The notes: generated by a model not told the origin, from the sequence alone. A stretch of DNA of 64,000 nt from Neisseria sp. (GCF_030527965.1 NZ_JAUMZU010000002.1:124001-188000), one strand, 5' to 3'. Counted from the first letter of the stretch, positions 8,464-17,827 are shown. A program made the numbers and translations.

Positions 8464-9114
8464 ATGCAAAATGAAAAAGCTTTGGTCATTTTTTCCGGCG
8501 GCCAAGATTCCACCACCTGCCTGTTGCAGGCAATCGAGCAATACGGCGCAGGTAATGTCGAAGCCATTACCTTTCACTATGGTCAGCGCCATGCCATTGA
8601 ATTGGAACGCGCGGCTTGGATTGCCAATGATTTAAACGTTCCCCAAACCGTGCTCGATTTGAGCCTGATGCAGCAAATCACCCATAATGCCTTGATGGAC
8701 GATGAGGCGCAAATTCGCGCCGGCAGCAACGGCATTCCCAATACTTTTGTCGACGGGCGTAACGCTTTGTTTTTGCTTTATGCCGCCATTTATGCCAAAA
8801 GCCGCCATATCAAACACATCATCACCGGCGTGTGCGAAACCGATTTTTCCGGCTACCCCGACTGTCGCGACGTGTTCATCAAATCGATGAACGTGACCCT
8901 GAATTTGGCAATGGATTACCCTTTTCAAATCCATACGCCGCTCATGTATCTTACGAAAGCGCAAACGTGGGCGCTTTCCGATGAAATGGGCCGTTTGGAC
9001 TATATCCGCGAGCATACCCACACCTGCTACAAAGGCGTGGCAGGCGGTTGCGGCGAGTGCCCCAGCTGTGTGTTGCGCGAACGCGGACTGGCGGAGTATT
9101 TATCGGCGAAATAA
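8464..9114 (+). CDS. queC: 7-cyano-7-deazaguanine synthase QueC
   Basis: A 216-residue N-type ATP pyrophosphatase. The PP-loop S-G-G-Q-D-S-T is at residues 11-17 and the zinc site is formed by Cys188, Cys196, Cys199 and Cys202 near the C-terminus. It converts 7-carboxy-7-deazaguanine and ammonia to preQ0 using ATP, in the cytoplasm. It is the first gene of queC-queD-DUF1304-queE and lies directly behind the preQ1 riboswitch. Confidence 0.97.
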   Translation: MQNEKALVIFSGGQDSTTCLLQAIEQYGAGNVEAITFHYGQRHAIELERAAWIANDLNVPQTVLDLSLMQQITHNALMDDEAQIRAGSNGIPNTFVDGRNALFLLYAAIYAKSRHIKHIITGVCETDFSGYPDCRDVFIKSMNVTLNLAMDYPFQIHTPLMYLTKAQTWALSDEMGRLDYIREHTHTCYKGVAGGCGECPSCVLRERGLAEYLSAK

Positions 9115-9181
9115 CCCTTGCTCAATTACCATCAACCATCCGGCAGCATAATTCGTCTGCCGGCTCGAACCGATACAAACC

Positions 9182-9601
9182 ATGAAAATCACCAAAATAT
9201 TTACTTTTGACTCATCTCATATGCTTGATGGGCACGACGGCAAATGCCAGAATTTGCACGGCCACACTTACCGGCTGGAGGTTACCGTGAGCGGCAGCCT
9301 GATTGAAGAAGGTGCGAAAGCCGGTATGGTTATGGACTTTACCGATTTGAAAAGCATCGTAAGGCAAACGGTTACCGAACCTTTTGACCATGCTTTCCTC
9401 TATCATGGTGCCAATCCGAGAGAATGCCAGATTGCCGCGTTGCTCGAAGGCTGGAAAATGAAAACGCTGCGCCTTGATGCACGAACTACTGCTGAGAATA
9501 TGGCGGTTGAAATTTATCGGCGTTTGCGCGAGGGCGGATTGGACGTGTGCCGCATTAAATTATGGGAAACGCCCGAATCGTGCGCCGAGTATGAAGGTTG
9601 A
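9182..9601 (+). CDS. queD: 6-carboxytetrahydropterin synthase QueD
   Basis: A 139-residue PTPS/QueD enzyme. Zinc ligands are His13, His26 and His28 (F-D-S-S-H, N-L-H-G-H-T-Y) and the catalytic Cys22 lies between them. F-D-H-A-F-L and W-E-T-P are the other conserved blocks. It makes 6-carboxytetrahydropterin from dihydroneopterin triphosphate, the first committed step toward queuosine. It lies 67 bases after queC in the same operon. Confidence 0.96.
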   Translation: MKITKIFTFDSSHMLDGHDGKCQNLHGHTYRLEVTVSGSLIEEGAKAGMVMDFTDLKSIVRQTVTEPFDHAFLYHGANPRECQIAALLEGWKMKTLRLDARTTAENMAVEIYRRLREGGLDVCRIKLWETPESCAEYEG

Positions 9602-9615
9602 ACGGCGGCCAATAA

Positions 9616-9627
9616 TGCCTGTCTGAA
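9616..9627 (+). repeat. DUS between queD and the DUF1304 gene
   Basis: An exact TGCCTGTCTGAA, single and without a partner, so it should not stop transcription of the operon. Confidence 0.85.
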
Positions 9628-9639
9628 AAACGGAAGATT

Positions 9640-10011
9640 ATGCAAACTTTATCCACCATTTTGGCTTTACTCGTGGCCGCCGAGCATATTTACATCATGT
9701 ATCTGGAAATGTTTCGGATTCCCAGCGCGCAGGCAGCCCGAATTTTCGGGCTGCCCGATGAATTCATGCAGCAAAAACGCGTGCAGGTTATGTTTAGCAA
9801 TCAGGGCCTGTATAACGGCTTTCTGGCGGCGGGCATCGTATGGGCGCAGTTTTTTGCGCCGGACGATGCGAAAACCGGCGCCACCATGCTGTTTCTCTGT
9901 TTTGTGCTGACTGCCGCAGTGTGGGGCGCTTTGACTTCCAATAAAGGTATTTTGTTGAAACAAGGTTTGCCTGCCGCTTTGGCACTGGCTTTCGCGTGGG
10001 GTGCAAAATGA
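9640..10011 (+). CDS. DUF1304 family small membrane protein
   Basis: A 123-residue protein with four predicted membrane segments. It has the family's E-H-x-Y-I-M-Y-L-E-M-F near the N-terminus, the N-Q-G-L-Y-N-G-F-L-A motif, and a T-A-A-V-W-G-A-L stretch late in the protein. The family is widespread and of unknown function. It sits inside the queuosine operon, and its stop overlaps the queE start as ATGA, so the two are translationally coupled. That raises the question of a link to queuine or queuosine precursor transport, but nothing in the sequence proves one. Confidence 0.85.
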   Translation: MQTLSTILALLVAAEHIYIMYLEMFRIPSAQAARIFGLPDEFMQQKRVQVMFSNQGLYNGFLAAGIVWAQFFAPDDAKTGATMLFLCFVLTAAVWGALTSNKGILLKQGLPAALALAFAWGAK

Positions 10012-10640
10012 AGGAAATCCGCCCGGAAAACCCGGAATACCGCATTGTTGAGATTTTTGAAAGTTTGCAAGGCGAAGGCTGGAATACCGGCATGCCGGCC
10101 GTATTCATCCGCTTGGGCAAATGCAACCTTGCCTGCTCTTGGTGCGATACCGATTATCTGACTTTCAAATTAATGAGTTTGCATGATATTCATGCCTGTC
10201 TGAAAAACTATGCCTCCCGTAATATTATTATCACGGGGGGCGAGCCGACCATTCAGCCTCATCTGGCGATTTTGCTCGATTCGCTCAAAGCGGCAGGCTA
10301 TCGCCTCTGCATGGAAACCAACGGCCTTAATCCTGCGCCGCCGCAGATCGATTATGTGGCGACCAGTCCGAAGGCCTGCTATGCGGCGAAATATGAAAAG
10401 CAGTGCATCGCCGAAGCAGACGAGGTGCGCATCGTGGCCGACGGCGATATATTGGCTTTTTGCGCGCAAATGGAGCGTAAAATCCGCGCCGACCATTATT
10501 ACCTTTCGCCTTGCGAGCAAAATGGCGTGATGAATATTTATGAAACCATCCGCCAGATTGGCCAGTTAAACGACCGCTCCGATGCGCCCGTGCATTGGCA
10601 ATTGAGCGTGCAAACGCACAAATGGGCCGGTATCGAATGA
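10008..10640 (+). CDS. queE: 7-carboxy-7-deazaguanine synthase QueE
   Basis: A 210-residue radical SAM enzyme with the CX3CX2C cluster at Cys39, Cys43 and Cys46 (K-C-N-L-A-C-S-W-C-D-T-D) and the S-L-Q-G-E-G and T-G-G-E-P-T motifs. It contracts the pterin ring of 6-carboxytetrahydropterin to 7-carboxy-7-deazaguanine. The ATG at 10008 starts at the usual place and overlaps the DUF1304 stop. A DUS at 10193-10204 is embedded in frame and encodes H-A-C-L-K-N. Confidence 0.95.
   Translation: MKEIRPENPEYRIVEIFESLQGEGWNTGMPAVFIRLGKCNLACSWCDTDYLTFKLMSLHDIHACLKNYASRNIIITGGEPTIQPHLAILLDSLKAAGYRLCMETNGLNPAPPQIDYVATSPKACYAAKYEKQCIAEADEVRIVADGDILAFCAQMERKIRADHYYLSPCEQNGVMNIYETIRQIGQLNDRSDAPVHWQLSVQTHKWAGIE
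10193..10204 (+). repeat. DUS inside queE
   Basis: An exact TGCCTGTCTGAA read in frame as part of H-A-C-L-K. Confidence 0.85.
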
Positions 10641-10732
10641 TTTTGTCGGTTGAGCGGCAGATATGTTGAGGCGCTAAACGGTTTGTTATGCACAAGGCTG
10701 CGTTTTCGGCTTGGAATAGCGGTTGTAATAGA

Positions 10733-10768
10733 AAAAGCCTGTCTGAAAAGATTTTCAGACAGGCTTTT
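10733..10768. terminator. DUS-pair terminator between queE and the OmpA-domain gene
   Basis: AAAAGCCTGTCTGAAAA and its complement form a 16-17-bp stem with T-runs in both directions. The genes converge, so it is probably bidirectional. It uses the AG form of the DUS. Confidence 0.87.
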
Positions 10769-10778
10769 TATTGGGCGT

Positions 10779-11582
10779 TTAAGGGTTGACCGGTCGTGAG
10801 CTGGTAACCGTTTCAACCCAGCCGTTGTCACGTACGCGGGTTTGGCCGGCTTCCAATCGCGGTGTTGCGGCGCTACCCTGCGGGGCGTTGACGTGTACCG
10901 GTATTTGAGGTTGTGCGGCGGGTTCAATGCGTTCGACCAAGCCATCGGGTCGGGTAACGGTTTGCACTTGTTGTGATTTGGGTGGTTCAGGTTGATAGCG
11001 TTTGCTGTCAATCATAACGGGAACACCGGCTTGGCGGGCAATACCGATAACGGAAATTTCAACCCTGCGGTTGGGTTTGTTGCATTCGTTGCGTTCGGCC
11101 TTGTTTTTAGCAAAGCGCTCGGTGCAATCGTCTACCAGCAGTTTGCTGCTGCCTGCGCCTTCGGTTTTAATCAGTTTGGCGGGTACGCCGCTGCTTTCAA
11201 GCACCTGCGCTACCGCTCTGGCACGGGCAAGAGAAAGGGCACGGTTGGCTTCGTCGTTGCCGGTCGGGTCGGTATAGCCGACGACATCGATGCCGCGTAC
11301 ATAAGGCAGGTTGTTGCTGATCTCTCCGGCGATGCTTTGGGTTTGCGCCGTGCCTTTTACCGAAATGTCGGCTTTATTGAAATCGAACAGAGAAGCGGCG
11401 TCTAGGGTGAATTTTTTCAGTTCCTGCGGTTTGGGCTGCACAACCGGCTGCGGCGCTTGATATTTGATTGGCACATATTCCCATGCTTGAGGCGTGTCGC
11501 GATTGAAGGCTTTAACGTAAGTATGCTCGCAAGCGGCAAGTAAAAGCAAAGAAGCGGAAAGGGCGAGTGCTCTTGTATTCAT
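10779..11582 (-). CDS. OmpA-family lipoprotein
   Basis: A 267-residue lipoprotein with signal MNTRALALSASLLLLAAC and Cys18 in an L-A-A-C lipobox. An OmpA C-terminal (peptidoglycan-binding) domain spans about residues 60-180. It has F-D-F-N-K-A-D, the V-V-G-Y-T-D-P-T-G motif, L-S-x-A-R-A and N-R-R-V-E-I, which match the diaminopimelate-binding core. A proline/glutamine-rich tail of about 85 residues follows the domain. It should tether the outer membrane to peptidoglycan. It is not Pal, since no tol genes are nearby and the tail is extra. Confidence 0.88.
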   Translation of the reverse strand: MNTRALALSASLLLLAACEHTYVKAFNRDTPQAWEYVPIKYQAPQPVVQPKPQELKKFTLDAASLFDFNKADISVKGTAQTQSIAGEISNNLPYVRGIDVVGYTDPTGNDEANRALSLARARAVAQVLESSGVPAKLIKTEGAGSSKLLVDDCTERFAKNKAERNECNKPNRRVEISVIGIARQAGVPVMIDSKRYQPEPPKSQQVQTVTRPDGLVERIEPAAQPQIPVHVNAPQGSAATPRLEAGQTRVRDNGWVETVTSSRPVNP

Positions 11583-11787
11583 CGTCAGGCTCCTGAAAGA
11601 GATTGATTGCGTCGATAATAAAGGGTAATGCGTTGCCCGTGTGATGCCGAAGTTTTTATCAACCTTGTGTCAATAATGCTCCGGTTTGTGTAAAATTCTT
11701 TCTTATATCCGTATGATACCTGAAAACGAAAGGCCTATGTAAACGCAATAGCGTTGCCGGCGGCTGCGGTATCGATTAGCCTGATTA

Positions 11788-11799
11788 TGCCTGTCTGAA
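11788..11799 (+). repeat. DUS overlapping the RBS region of the DUF815 gene
   Basis: An exact TGCCTGTCTGAA immediately followed by AGGATGA, the probable ribosome-binding site of the next gene. Confidence 0.85.
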
Positions 11800-11810
11800 A
11801 GGATGATGCC

Positions 11811-12677
11811 TTGAAGCTCAAAACATTTTTAAAACAAGCGGCCTCGGTGTTGAACCGCTTGGATGCCGTTTTGCCTCCCGAAGCGAAAGAGCCAGATTGG
11901 CACGCGCTGGCCTATCGTTGGCAGAGCATCGGCAAGAAGGGCGTGCTTGAGTGCTTGCCACGCCCGCACACTTTTCCTTTGAGCCGTCTTGCCGCAGTTG
12001 GCACGCAAACCGAACGGTTGGTGCGCAATACCGAGCAGTTTTTAGCGGGTCGGCCGGCGAATAATGTGTTGATGACCGGTGCGCGCGGCACGGGTAAATC
12101 TTCGCTGGTTAAAGCATTGCTGCATGAATATGCGGAACACGGGCTGCGCCTGATTGAAGTGGACAAAAGCGATCTGGCAACCTTGCCTGCGTTGTTGGCG
12201 ATGTTGCAAAAGCGTAGCGAGAAATTTATTGTGTTTTGCGACGATTTGTCGTTTGAAGACGGCGAAGAAGGCTATAAAGCCCTGAAAACTGCATTAGACG
12301 GCGGCTTGTCGCTGCGTTGCGACAATGTTTTGGTTTATGCCACCTCAAACCGCCGCCACCTTATGCCCGAATACATGGATGAAAACCTAGGCGGCACCAG
12401 CCATCGCGGCGAAATCCACCCGAAAGAAGCGGTTGAGGAGAAGGTGTCGTTATCCGACCGTTTCGGGTTGTGGCTGAGCTTTTATCCGTTTGATCAGGAA
12501 GAATATCTGCAGGCTGTGGCCAACTGGCTGGATGAATATTGCCTGCCGCTGGATGAAACGGCTCGTCATGCCGCATTATTGTGGGCACAAACCCGCGGCA
12601 GCCGCTCCGGCCGCACGGCATGGCAGTTTGCGTGCGACTGGGCGGGCCGTCTGCCGGAACAGCGGGTTGTAGATTAA
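11811..12677 (+). CDS. DUF815 family AAA-type ATPase
   Basis: A 288-residue P-loop ATPase. Walker A is G-A-R-G-T-G-K-S-S (residues 90-98), Walker B is F-I-V-F-C-D-D-L-S-F, and a sensor-like Y-A-T-S-N-R-R-H-L-M-P motif is typical of DUF815. A D-R-F-G-L-W-L-S-F motif and a C-terminal helical part complete the family pattern. The function is unknown; the fold suggests a AAA+ remodelling enzyme. The start is TTG, with AGGATGA 5-11 bases upstream; the two ATGs inside that RBS are out of frame. The gene ends 83 bases before pilB. Confidence 0.87.
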   Translation: MKLKTFLKQAASVLNRLDAVLPPEAKEPDWHALAYRWQSIGKKGVLECLPRPHTFPLSRLAAVGTQTERLVRNTEQFLAGRPANNVLMTGARGTGKSSLVKALLHEYAEHGLRLIEVDKSDLATLPALLAMLQKRSEKFIVFCDDLSFEDGEEGYKALKTALDGGLSLRCDNVLVYATSNRRHLMPEYMDENLGGTSHRGEIHPKEAVEEKVSLSDRFGLWLSFYPFDQEEYLQAVANWLDEYCLPLDETARHAALLWAQTRGSRSGRTAWQFACDWAGRLPEQRVVD

Positions 12678-12760
12678 ATCGGTTGTACCAAAATATTTTT
12701 GTAAGAATTGGCGAACTCAATCGTCTAAGCATCCATACGTTTTTTTAAAGGAGCTTGGAA

Positions 12761-14341
12761 ATGGCTGCAAGTTTGAAAAATTTAAAAATAGTGGCGCTCT
12801 TGGGTGCGGTTGTGGCGGCAGGTTGGTTGGCGCTGACCTATCTGCCGCGCGCAGATGCAGACGGAGGCAATCCGGCAAAAGATGTGGCTGCCGCGCTGGC
12901 AAAATTGCACGATCCGGCAGGCAAACCGGCTACGGATTATCTGAAAAAAGACAAACCTACCTTGGTAAAATTCTGGGCGAGCTGGTGTCCGCTTTGCTTG
13001 TCTGAACTTCAGCCGACCGAAGAATGGGTAAAAAGCGGTCATTTCAAAAACGCTAATCTGGTTACGGTGGCATCGCCCGGTTTTCTCGGCGAAAAAGCCG
13101 CCGGCGATTTTGAAACATGGTATAAAGGTTTGAATTATCCCGCTCTGCCCGTGCTGACCGATGCCGGCGGGCAGATAGCCAAAACGCTGAACATCGGCGT
13201 TTACCCTTCTTGGGTTTTATTGGATAAAAAAGGCGATGTCAGCCGCATTGTAAAAGGCGGGTTGAATGAAAAACAAGCGCTTGCCTTGTTAGACAATCCT
13301 GAAGCGGATTTAGGTAAGTTGCAAGACACTTTTTATAAATCTGAAAAGCATAAGGAGTCTGTACCGATGCACACGAAAACCATTTATCTTGCAGGCGGTT
13401 GTTTCTGGGGCTTGGAGGCTTACTTCCAGCGTATTCCCGGCGTGGTTGACGCAGTTTCCGGTTATGCCAACGGCAAAACCGAGAAACCCTCTTATGAAGA
13501 TGTGTCGCACCGCAACAGCGGCCATGCCGAAACCGTAAAAGTGGTTTACGATTCAGACAAACTGAGCTTGGCCGATATTCTGCAATATTATTTCCGCGTG
13601 GTGGATCCTACCAGTTTGAACCAACAGGGCAACGACCGCGGTACACAATACCGCACCGGTATCTATTACACCGATGAAGCAGAGCGCAAAACCATTAGCG
13701 CTTCATTAGCTGCCGAGCAGAAAAAATACCAACAGCCGATAGTGGTGGAAAATCTGCCGTTGTCGCAATTTTACGAAGCGGAAGAATACCATCAGGATTA
13801 TCTGATTAAAAATCCGAACGGCTATTGCCATATCGACATCCATAAAGCCGACGAACCTCTGCCGGGCAAAAGCAGCGCAGTTAAAAAGTTTGATGCCGAC
13901 AGCTACCGCAAGCCTTCCGACAGCGAGCTGCGCAGCCGCCTGACAGACGAGCAATATCGCGTTACTCAAGAAAGCGGCACCGAATATGCTTTCAGCCATG
14001 AATACGACCATTTGTTCAAACCCGGCATTTATGTAGACGTGGTTAGCGGCGAACCTTTGTTCAGCTCTGCCGACAAATATAATTCCGGTTGCGGCTGGCC
14101 GAGCTTCACCCGCCCGATTGATCCGAAAGCGGTAACCAACCACGATGACAACAGCTATAACATGCACCGCGTTGAAGTACGCAGCCGCGCAGCCAATTCC
14201 CATTTGGGCCATGTGTTCCCCGACGGCCCGAGCGACAAAGGCGGTTTGCGCTATTGCATCAACGGCGCCAGCCTGCGCTTCGTACCGTTGGAAAAAATGG
14301 ACGCAGAGGGTTACGGCAATTTGAAACATCTGGTGAAATAA
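12761..14341 (+). CDS. msrAB: PilB: thioredoxin-MsrA-MsrB methionine sulfoxide reductase
   Basis: A 526-residue three-domain protein found in Neisseria (PilB). An N-terminal membrane or signal segment is followed by a TlpA-like thioredoxin domain with W-C-P-L-C (Cys76, Cys79). Next comes MsrA with G-G-C-F-W-G (catalytic Cys214), then MsrB with S-G-C-G-W-P-S-F and R-Y-C-I-N-G-A-S-L (catalytic Cys near 499). MsrA and MsrB reduce the S and R forms of methionine sulfoxide in envelope proteins, and the thioredoxin domain recycles them. The ATG at 12761 has AAAGGAG 7 bases upstream; an in-frame TTG two codons earlier overlaps that spacing. An internal ATG before MsrA (about 13367) could give a short cytoplasmic form, as reported for PilB in other Neisseria. 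Confidence 0.97.
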   Translation: MAASLKNLKIVALLGAVVAAGWLALTYLPRADADGGNPAKDVAAALAKLHDPAGKPATDYLKKDKPTLVKFWASWCPLCLSELQPTEEWVKSGHFKNANLVTVASPGFLGEKAAGDFETWYKGLNYPALPVLTDAGGQIAKTLNIGVYPSWVLLDKKGDVSRIVKGGLNEKQALALLDNPEADLGKLQDTFYKSEKHKESVPMHTKTIYLAGGCFWGLEAYFQRIPGVVDAVSGYANGKTEKPSYEDVSHRNSGHAETVKVVYDSDKLSLADILQYYFRVVDPTSLNQQGNDRGTQYRTGIYYTDEAERKTISASLAAEQKKYQQPIVVENLPLSQFYEAEEYHQDYLIKNPNGYCHIDIHKADEPLPGKSSAVKKFDADSYRKPSDSELRSRLTDEQYRVTQESGTEYAFSHEYDHLFKPGIYVDVVSGEPLFSSADKYNSGCGWPSFTRPIDPKAVTNHDDNSYNMHRVEVRSRAANSHLGHVFPDGPSDKGGLRYCINGASLRFVPLEKMDAEGYGNLKHLVK

Positions 14342-14364
14342 GTCGAAATCATAGGCGACACAAC

Positions 14365-14396
14365 AAAGCCTGTCTGAAAATATTCAGACAGGCTTT
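14365..14396. terminator. DUS-pair terminator between pilB and nusB
   Basis: AAAGCCTGTCTGAA (14365-14378) and its complement (14383-14396) form a 14-bp stem with a 4-nt loop between convergent genes. Confidence 0.85.
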
Positions 14397-14419
14397 CTGT
14401 TTGCCAACCGGTTTTAGTT

Positions 14420-14845
14420 TTAGTTACGTTTCGGATCATTCGGGCGCAGTTGGGCGGCGAGTTTGTCGAGAATGCCGTTGATGAATTTGTGGCTGTCGGT
14501 GCCGCCGAAGGTTTTGGTCACTTCGATGGCTTCGTTGATAACCACGGGGTAGGGCGTTTCGGGCATTTCCGCCAGCTCGTAGCAGGCCATCAGCAAAACG
14601 GCGAGCTCAACGGGGTTGACGTCTTTTTCATCGCGGTCAAGCAGAGGGCGGATGATTTGCAGATATTCGCCTTGTTTGCCAAAAGCACCAAAAAAAACGG
14701 CGGTAAACAAGGCGTCGTCGGCTTTGGTGAAATCTGAGGTTTCGCGGATGTTTCGGGCGGTTTCGGGCGCGTCGGTTTGGTTGAGCGCGGCTTGATACAG
14801 GGCTTGTACCACGAATTCGCGAGCACGGCGGCGTGGGGTTTTCAT
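14420..14845 (-). CDS. nusB: Transcription antitermination factor NusB
   Basis: A 141-residue all-helical protein with the family's N-terminal R-R-R-A-R-E-F-V-V-Q-A-L-Y-Q box. Further blocks are L-L-D-R, E-L-A-V-L-L-M-A-C-Y-E-L and the C-terminal V-I-N-E-A-I-E-V-T-K-T-F-G-G-T-D-S-H-K-F-I-N-G. It binds boxA RNA with NusE in rRNA antitermination. It lies 16 bases downstream of ribH on the same strand, the common ribH-nusB order. Confidence 0.95.
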   Translation of the reverse strand: MKTPRRRAREFVVQALYQAALNQTDAPETARNIRETSDFTKADDALFTAVFFGAFGKQGEYLQIIRPLLDRDEKDVNPVELAVLLMACYELAEMPETPYPVVINEAIEVTKTFGGTDSHKFINGILDKLAAQLRPNDPKRN

Positions 14846-14861
14846 GCGGTTTCCTTCTGGG

Positions 14862-15329
14862 TTAGTCTTCTTGTTCGGATAAAAGCCGGTTGACCAGATT
14901 GCCGCATTCTACGGCAACGATAGCGGCGTCGGTGGCTTTTTCGACGATGCGCGCGTGTGCCTGCTCGTCGTTTTCGGTGGTCAGGATGGCGTTGGCAATC
15001 GGGATGTTGTAATCCAAACCGACGCGGGTTACGGCAGCGCCGGATTCGTTAGCGACTAGCTCGAAATGATAGGTTTCGCCGCGGATAATGGCGCCGATGG
15101 CAATCAGTGCGTCAAAGCGTTGCGAGCTGGCCAGATTCATCAAAACAATCGGCACTTCTAAAGCGCCGGGCACGGTGGCAACGGTGATGTTGTCCGGCGA
15201 TACGCCCAAGTCTTGCAGTTTTTTAACGGCCACGTCAACCATAGCGCTGCCCACTTCGTTGGTAAAGCGCGCTTGCACAATGCCGATGCGCAGGTCTTGG
15301 CCGTTGAGGTTCGGTTCGATGATATTCAT
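14862..15329 (-). CDS. ribH: 6,7-dimethyl-8-ribityllumazine synthase
   Basis: A 155-residue lumazine synthase, the normal length from the ATG at 15329. It has [10 protein letters not shown] near the N-terminus, the V-P-G-A-L-E-V-P motif, [14 protein letters not shown] (substrate loop with the catalytic His) and N-A-I-L-T-T-E-N. It condenses the ribityl-amino-pyrimidinedione with dihydroxybutanone phosphate in riboflavin synthesis. It is probably transcribed with nusB. An open frame extends upstream but crosses a DUS hairpin and has no conserved content. Confidence 0.96.
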   Translation of the reverse strand: MNIIEPNLNGQDLRIGIVQARFTNEVGSAMVDVAVKKLQDLGVSPDNITVATVPGALEVPIVLMNLASSQRFDALIAIGAIIRGETYHFELVANESGAAVTRVGLDYNIPIANAILTTENDEQAHARIVEKATDAAIVAVECGNLVNRLLSEQED

Positions 15330-15373
15330 GGGAATGCTTTCGTTGATAATCAATAAATAGTATTGGAATGATG

Positions 15374-15414
15374 TATTCAGACAGGCATAAAAATGTGGAA
15401 TGCCTGTCTGAATA
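15374..15414. repeat. Inverted DUS pair (reverse then forward)
   Basis: TATTCAGACAGGCA (15374-15387) pairs with 15401-15414 around a 13-nt loop, between the DUF2185 gene and ribH. It lacks a T-run. Confidence 0.8.
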
Positions 15415-15417
15415 GGG

Positions 15418-15738
15418 TTATTCGATAGGTTGCCAGTCGGCAACGGGAATGAAATTGCCGCTGTCATCGATTTCCCATGCACCTTCGGCTTCTTGCAACA
15501 AGGGCAGCAAGGCGGGGTTGAGGGAAGTGATGTCGTTGAGCGTGTGTATGGCGAAATTTTCGGGATTGCCGGTGTATTCGTCGGATTCTTCGCCGCTGAA
15601 AAAGCGCCAACCGCTATCGTTTTCGAATACAGGTGTTTCGCGGTAGGCAAAGCCGACGGGTTCGTTATTTTCGGTAACGGTTTTGCTGACGATGCAGCGA
15701 CCAAGCGCGGCGGTCAGGGCGTTGGCGAATGTGTTCAT
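15418..15738 (-). CDS. DUF2185 domain protein
   Basis: A 106-residue acidic cytoplasmic protein. The block [17 protein letters not shown] and [15 protein letters not shown] is the DUF2185 signature, followed by a second half ending in [11 protein letters not shown]. The domain is known from immunity-like proteins in polymorphic toxin loci, but it also occurs alone. No toxin gene is nearby, so a role as an orphan immunity protein is only a possibility. Confidence 0.8.
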   Translation of the reverse strand: MNTFANALTAALGRCIVSKTVTENNEPVGFAYRETPVFENDSGWRFFSGEESDEYTGNPENFAIHTLNDITSLNPALLPLLQEAEGAWEIDDSGNFIPVADWQPIE

Positions 15739-15780
15739 GCTTTTGCGGTGGTTAATATTGGCGGGAAAAGCGCGATTTTA

Positions 15781-16662
15781 TCATGCTTCTAGGGGTTTCG
15801 GCTTGAGGGAACCGAGATAAATCGCCAACATGGTCAGCAGGGCGCCGGCCCATTGCAGGCCGTTAATCGGTTTGCCGAGGAAAAAGTAATCAATCAGCAA
15901 TGCTGCCACCGGTTCGCTTAACAGTAAGAGGCCGGTTAAGGCCAGCGAAAGCAGCGGCACGGCGTAGGCAATCAAGCCCCATGCGAAGCACTGCATGACG
16001 GCGCCGTAAATCAGAATCAGCCCGATATCGCGCAGGGTGGCGGGGTAGAGATTATGGGCATTGAAAAACAGGGCGGGCAGGCACACGGCAGCCATGCCGC
16101 CGAGGCTGATCAGCATCATCAGCGGGAAAATGGGCGCAGGTTCCGCGTCGTGTGTTTTGCGTACATAAACCATCGAGCAGGCCAGCATGGCGCCGGAAAC
16201 GATGCCGCTGACAAATCCCCACGCGGCGTTTTGGTTGTGGTTGAATTCGGGGCTGGCAATCAGGGCAACGCCGGTAATGGCCAGCGCAAGGCTGAGCATC
16301 TGCAGCCGGCTTTGTTTTTCGCCGAACCAGAAAAAGCCGATGGCGGCCAAAAAGAAAATCTGCAAGCTGTTGAGCAAGGTGGAGATGCCGGGCCCGACGG
16401 CATAGATGCTTTCGTGCCATAGTGCCAAATCCAGCCCGAGAAAAGCGCCGGCTGCCAAACCGTAGCATATGGCTTTTTGGGATTTTGGGAATTTTTGCCC
16501 CGACCAACGGGTCAGCAGCCAGAAAATGGCTGCGGCTACAAACAAACGCCAGAACGCAATCGCATAAGCACCGACCGGTACGGTGGCGACGATGATGCTG
16601 CCCAAACCGAACACGACGCAGCCGATAATCAGGCCGGGTGCGGCAAATTTCTGCGCGTTCAT
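15781..16662 (-). CDS. EamA/DMT-family membrane transporter
   Basis: A 293-residue inner membrane protein with about ten hydrophobic segments arranged as two five-helix EamA repeats (about 8-140 and 150-285). It shows the typical A-F-W-R-L-F-V-A-A motif in helix 2 and [10 protein letters not shown] in helix 9. DMT carriers export metabolites or amino acids; the substrate cannot be read. It is divergent from trpF, with a DUS in the shared upstream region. Confidence 0.87.
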   Translation of the reverse strand: MNAQKFAAPGLIIGCVVFGLGSIIVATVPVGAYAIAFWRLFVAAAIFWLLTRWSGQKFPKSQKAICYGLAAGAFLGLDLALWHESIYAVGPGISTLLNSLQIFFLAAIGFFWFGEKQSRLQMLSLALAITGVALIASPEFNHNQNAAWGFVSGIVSGAMLACSMVYVRKTHDAEPAPIFPLMMLISLGGMAAVCLPALFFNAHNLYPATLRDIGLILIYGAVMQCFAWGLIAYAVPLLSLALTGLLLLSEPVAALLIDYFFLGKPINGLQWAGALLTMLAIYLGSLKPKPLEA

Positions 16663-16726
16663 GGAAACTTAAAGTATGTGATTTTTTGAAAAAAAATGAT
16701 TATACAGATAGAATGTGCTTTCGCAA

Positions 16727-16738
16727 TGCCTGTCTGAA
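16727..16738 (+). repeat. DUS in the trpF leader
   Basis: An exact TGCCTGTCTGAA 58 bases before trpF; a degenerate reverse half (CAGGCATT) follows. Confidence 0.8.
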
Positions 16739-16796
16739 AAGGCGTTTGAGCAGGCATTCAAGCGCGGCGAAGCGACCATGTTTTGTAAAGGGAAGA

Positions 16797-17429
16797 ATGA
16801 ACATCCGTACTAAAATCTGCGGGCTGACCCGCCCCGAAGATGCGGTAACCGCCGCTGCGTTGGGCGCTGATGCCATCGGGCTGGTTTTTTTTGAAGGCAG
16901 CAAACGCCATGTTGATGTGGCGCAGGCGCAGGCAATCGTGCGCGCGTTGCCGCCGTTTGTGAGCGTGGTGGCATTGTTTGTGAATGAAACAGAAAGTGCC
17001 GTGCGCCGTATTCTGGCGCAGGTGCCGGTCGACATATTGCAGTTTCACGGCGATGAAACGGCTGAATTCTGCCGTCGCTTCGACCGCCCTTATCTGAAAG
17101 CCGTGCGCGTACGCTCAACCGACGATATGCTGGCCGCAGCCAATCATTATCCCGATGCGCGCGCGGTTTTGTTTGACGCGCATATTGAGGGTGAATACGG
17201 CGGCACGGGTCATAGCTTTGATTGGAATATGCTGCCCAGCAATCTGACGGGCAACTGGGTGCTGTCGGGCGGTTTGGATGCAGAGAATATCCGACGGGCT
17301 TTGGTCATAACGGGCGCTCGCGCGGTAGATGTATCCAGCGGTGTGGAAAGCGCACCGGGGATTAAGTCTGCCGAGAAAATGGCCGCGTTTCTGGCGGCAG
17401 TCAGGCAGGCCGAGGCTGGCGAGGCATGA
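16797..17429 (+). CDS. trpF: Phosphoribosylanthranilate isomerase
   Basis: A 210-residue TIM-barrel enzyme. K-I-C-G-L-T-R (with the catalytic Cys) is at the N-terminus, [10 protein letters not shown] is next, Q-F-H-G-D-E lies mid-protein, F-D-A-H contains the catalytic Asp, and L-S-G-G-L-D and D-V-S-S-G-V-E are the phosphate-binding loops. It performs the Amadori rearrangement in tryptophan synthesis. The ATG at 16797 has AAGGGA upstream; the frame is open further upstream but non-conserved. trpB follows after a small gene, while trpA is 13 kb away. Confidence 0.96.
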   Translation: MNIRTKICGLTRPEDAVTAAALGADAIGLVFFEGSKRHVDVAQAQAIVRALPPFVSVVALFVNETESAVRRILAQVPVDILQFHGDETAEFCRRFDRPYLKAVRVRSTDDMLAAANHYPDARAVLFDAHIEGEYGGTGHSFDWNMLPSNLTGNWVLSGGLDAENIRRALVITGARAVDVSSGVESAPGIKSAEKMAAFLAAVRQAEAGEA

Positions 17430-17457
17430 GCGTAAAATCACGGATAAAGGAAAATCA

Positions 17458-17742
17458 ATGACGGATACCCGAAAAATAAAACAACCTCATATTGATGCCA
17501 TATTCCGTGAATATTATTTGGAAGAACTGGCGAAAAACCCGCTCTACCGCCACCTGCTGGCTGCCATGCAGAATAAGCCGCAATGGTCGCAGGAAGCTTG
17601 GTTTGAGGCATTGGGCGACTTGCACGATTACGAATATGCTTGTTTCCAAAATGCGTTTGAGCGCATACAGGAAATCAACGGCCAAGGAGAACAAGGCGCC
17701 GTGCGGTTAAATGAATTCGTGTTTTACCGCAGCGCGTTTTAA
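17458..17742 (+). CDS. Small protein of unknown function between trpF and trpB
   Basis: A 94-residue protein with a good AAAGGA site 7 bases before its ATG, 28 bases after trpF. It is rich in aromatic and acidic residues (H-I-D-A-I-F-R-E-Y-Y-L-E-E-L, Y-R-H-L-L-A-A-M), is likely mostly helical, and has no signal or membrane segment. I do not recognise the family. The spacing suggests co-transcription with trpF. Confidence 0.75.
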   Translation: MTDTRKIKQPHIDAIFREYYLEELAKNPLYRHLLAAMQNKPQWSQEAWFEALGDLHDYEYACFQNAFERIQEINGQGEQGAVRLNEFVFYRSAF

Positions 17743-17745
17743 GCT

Positions 17746-17772
17746 TTTCAGACAGGCATTGCCTGTCTGAAA
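17746..17772. repeat. Near-zero-loop DUS palindrome
   Basis: TTTCAGACAGGCA (17746-17758) and TGCCTGTCTGAAA (17760-17772) are separated by one base. They make a 27-nt almost perfect palindrome immediately upstream of a TATAAT at 17773-17778. The -10-like box directly abuts the second DUS and may serve trpB. Confidence 0.8.
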
Positions 17773-17815
17773 TATAATGGAACCAACATAATTGAGCGGG
17801 CAGGCATAGAAAAGT

Positions 17816-17827
17816 GGCCTGTCTGAA
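17816..17827 (+). repeat. DUS variant in the trpB leader
   Basis: GGCCTGTCTGAA keeps the ten-base core and changes the first two bases. Confidence 0.75.

Noticed and set aside
15418..15738. DUF2185 protein as part of a toxin-immunity locus
   Set aside because: No toxin, Rhs or MafB-like gene is near; neighbours are housekeeping genes, so it is reported only as a domain match.
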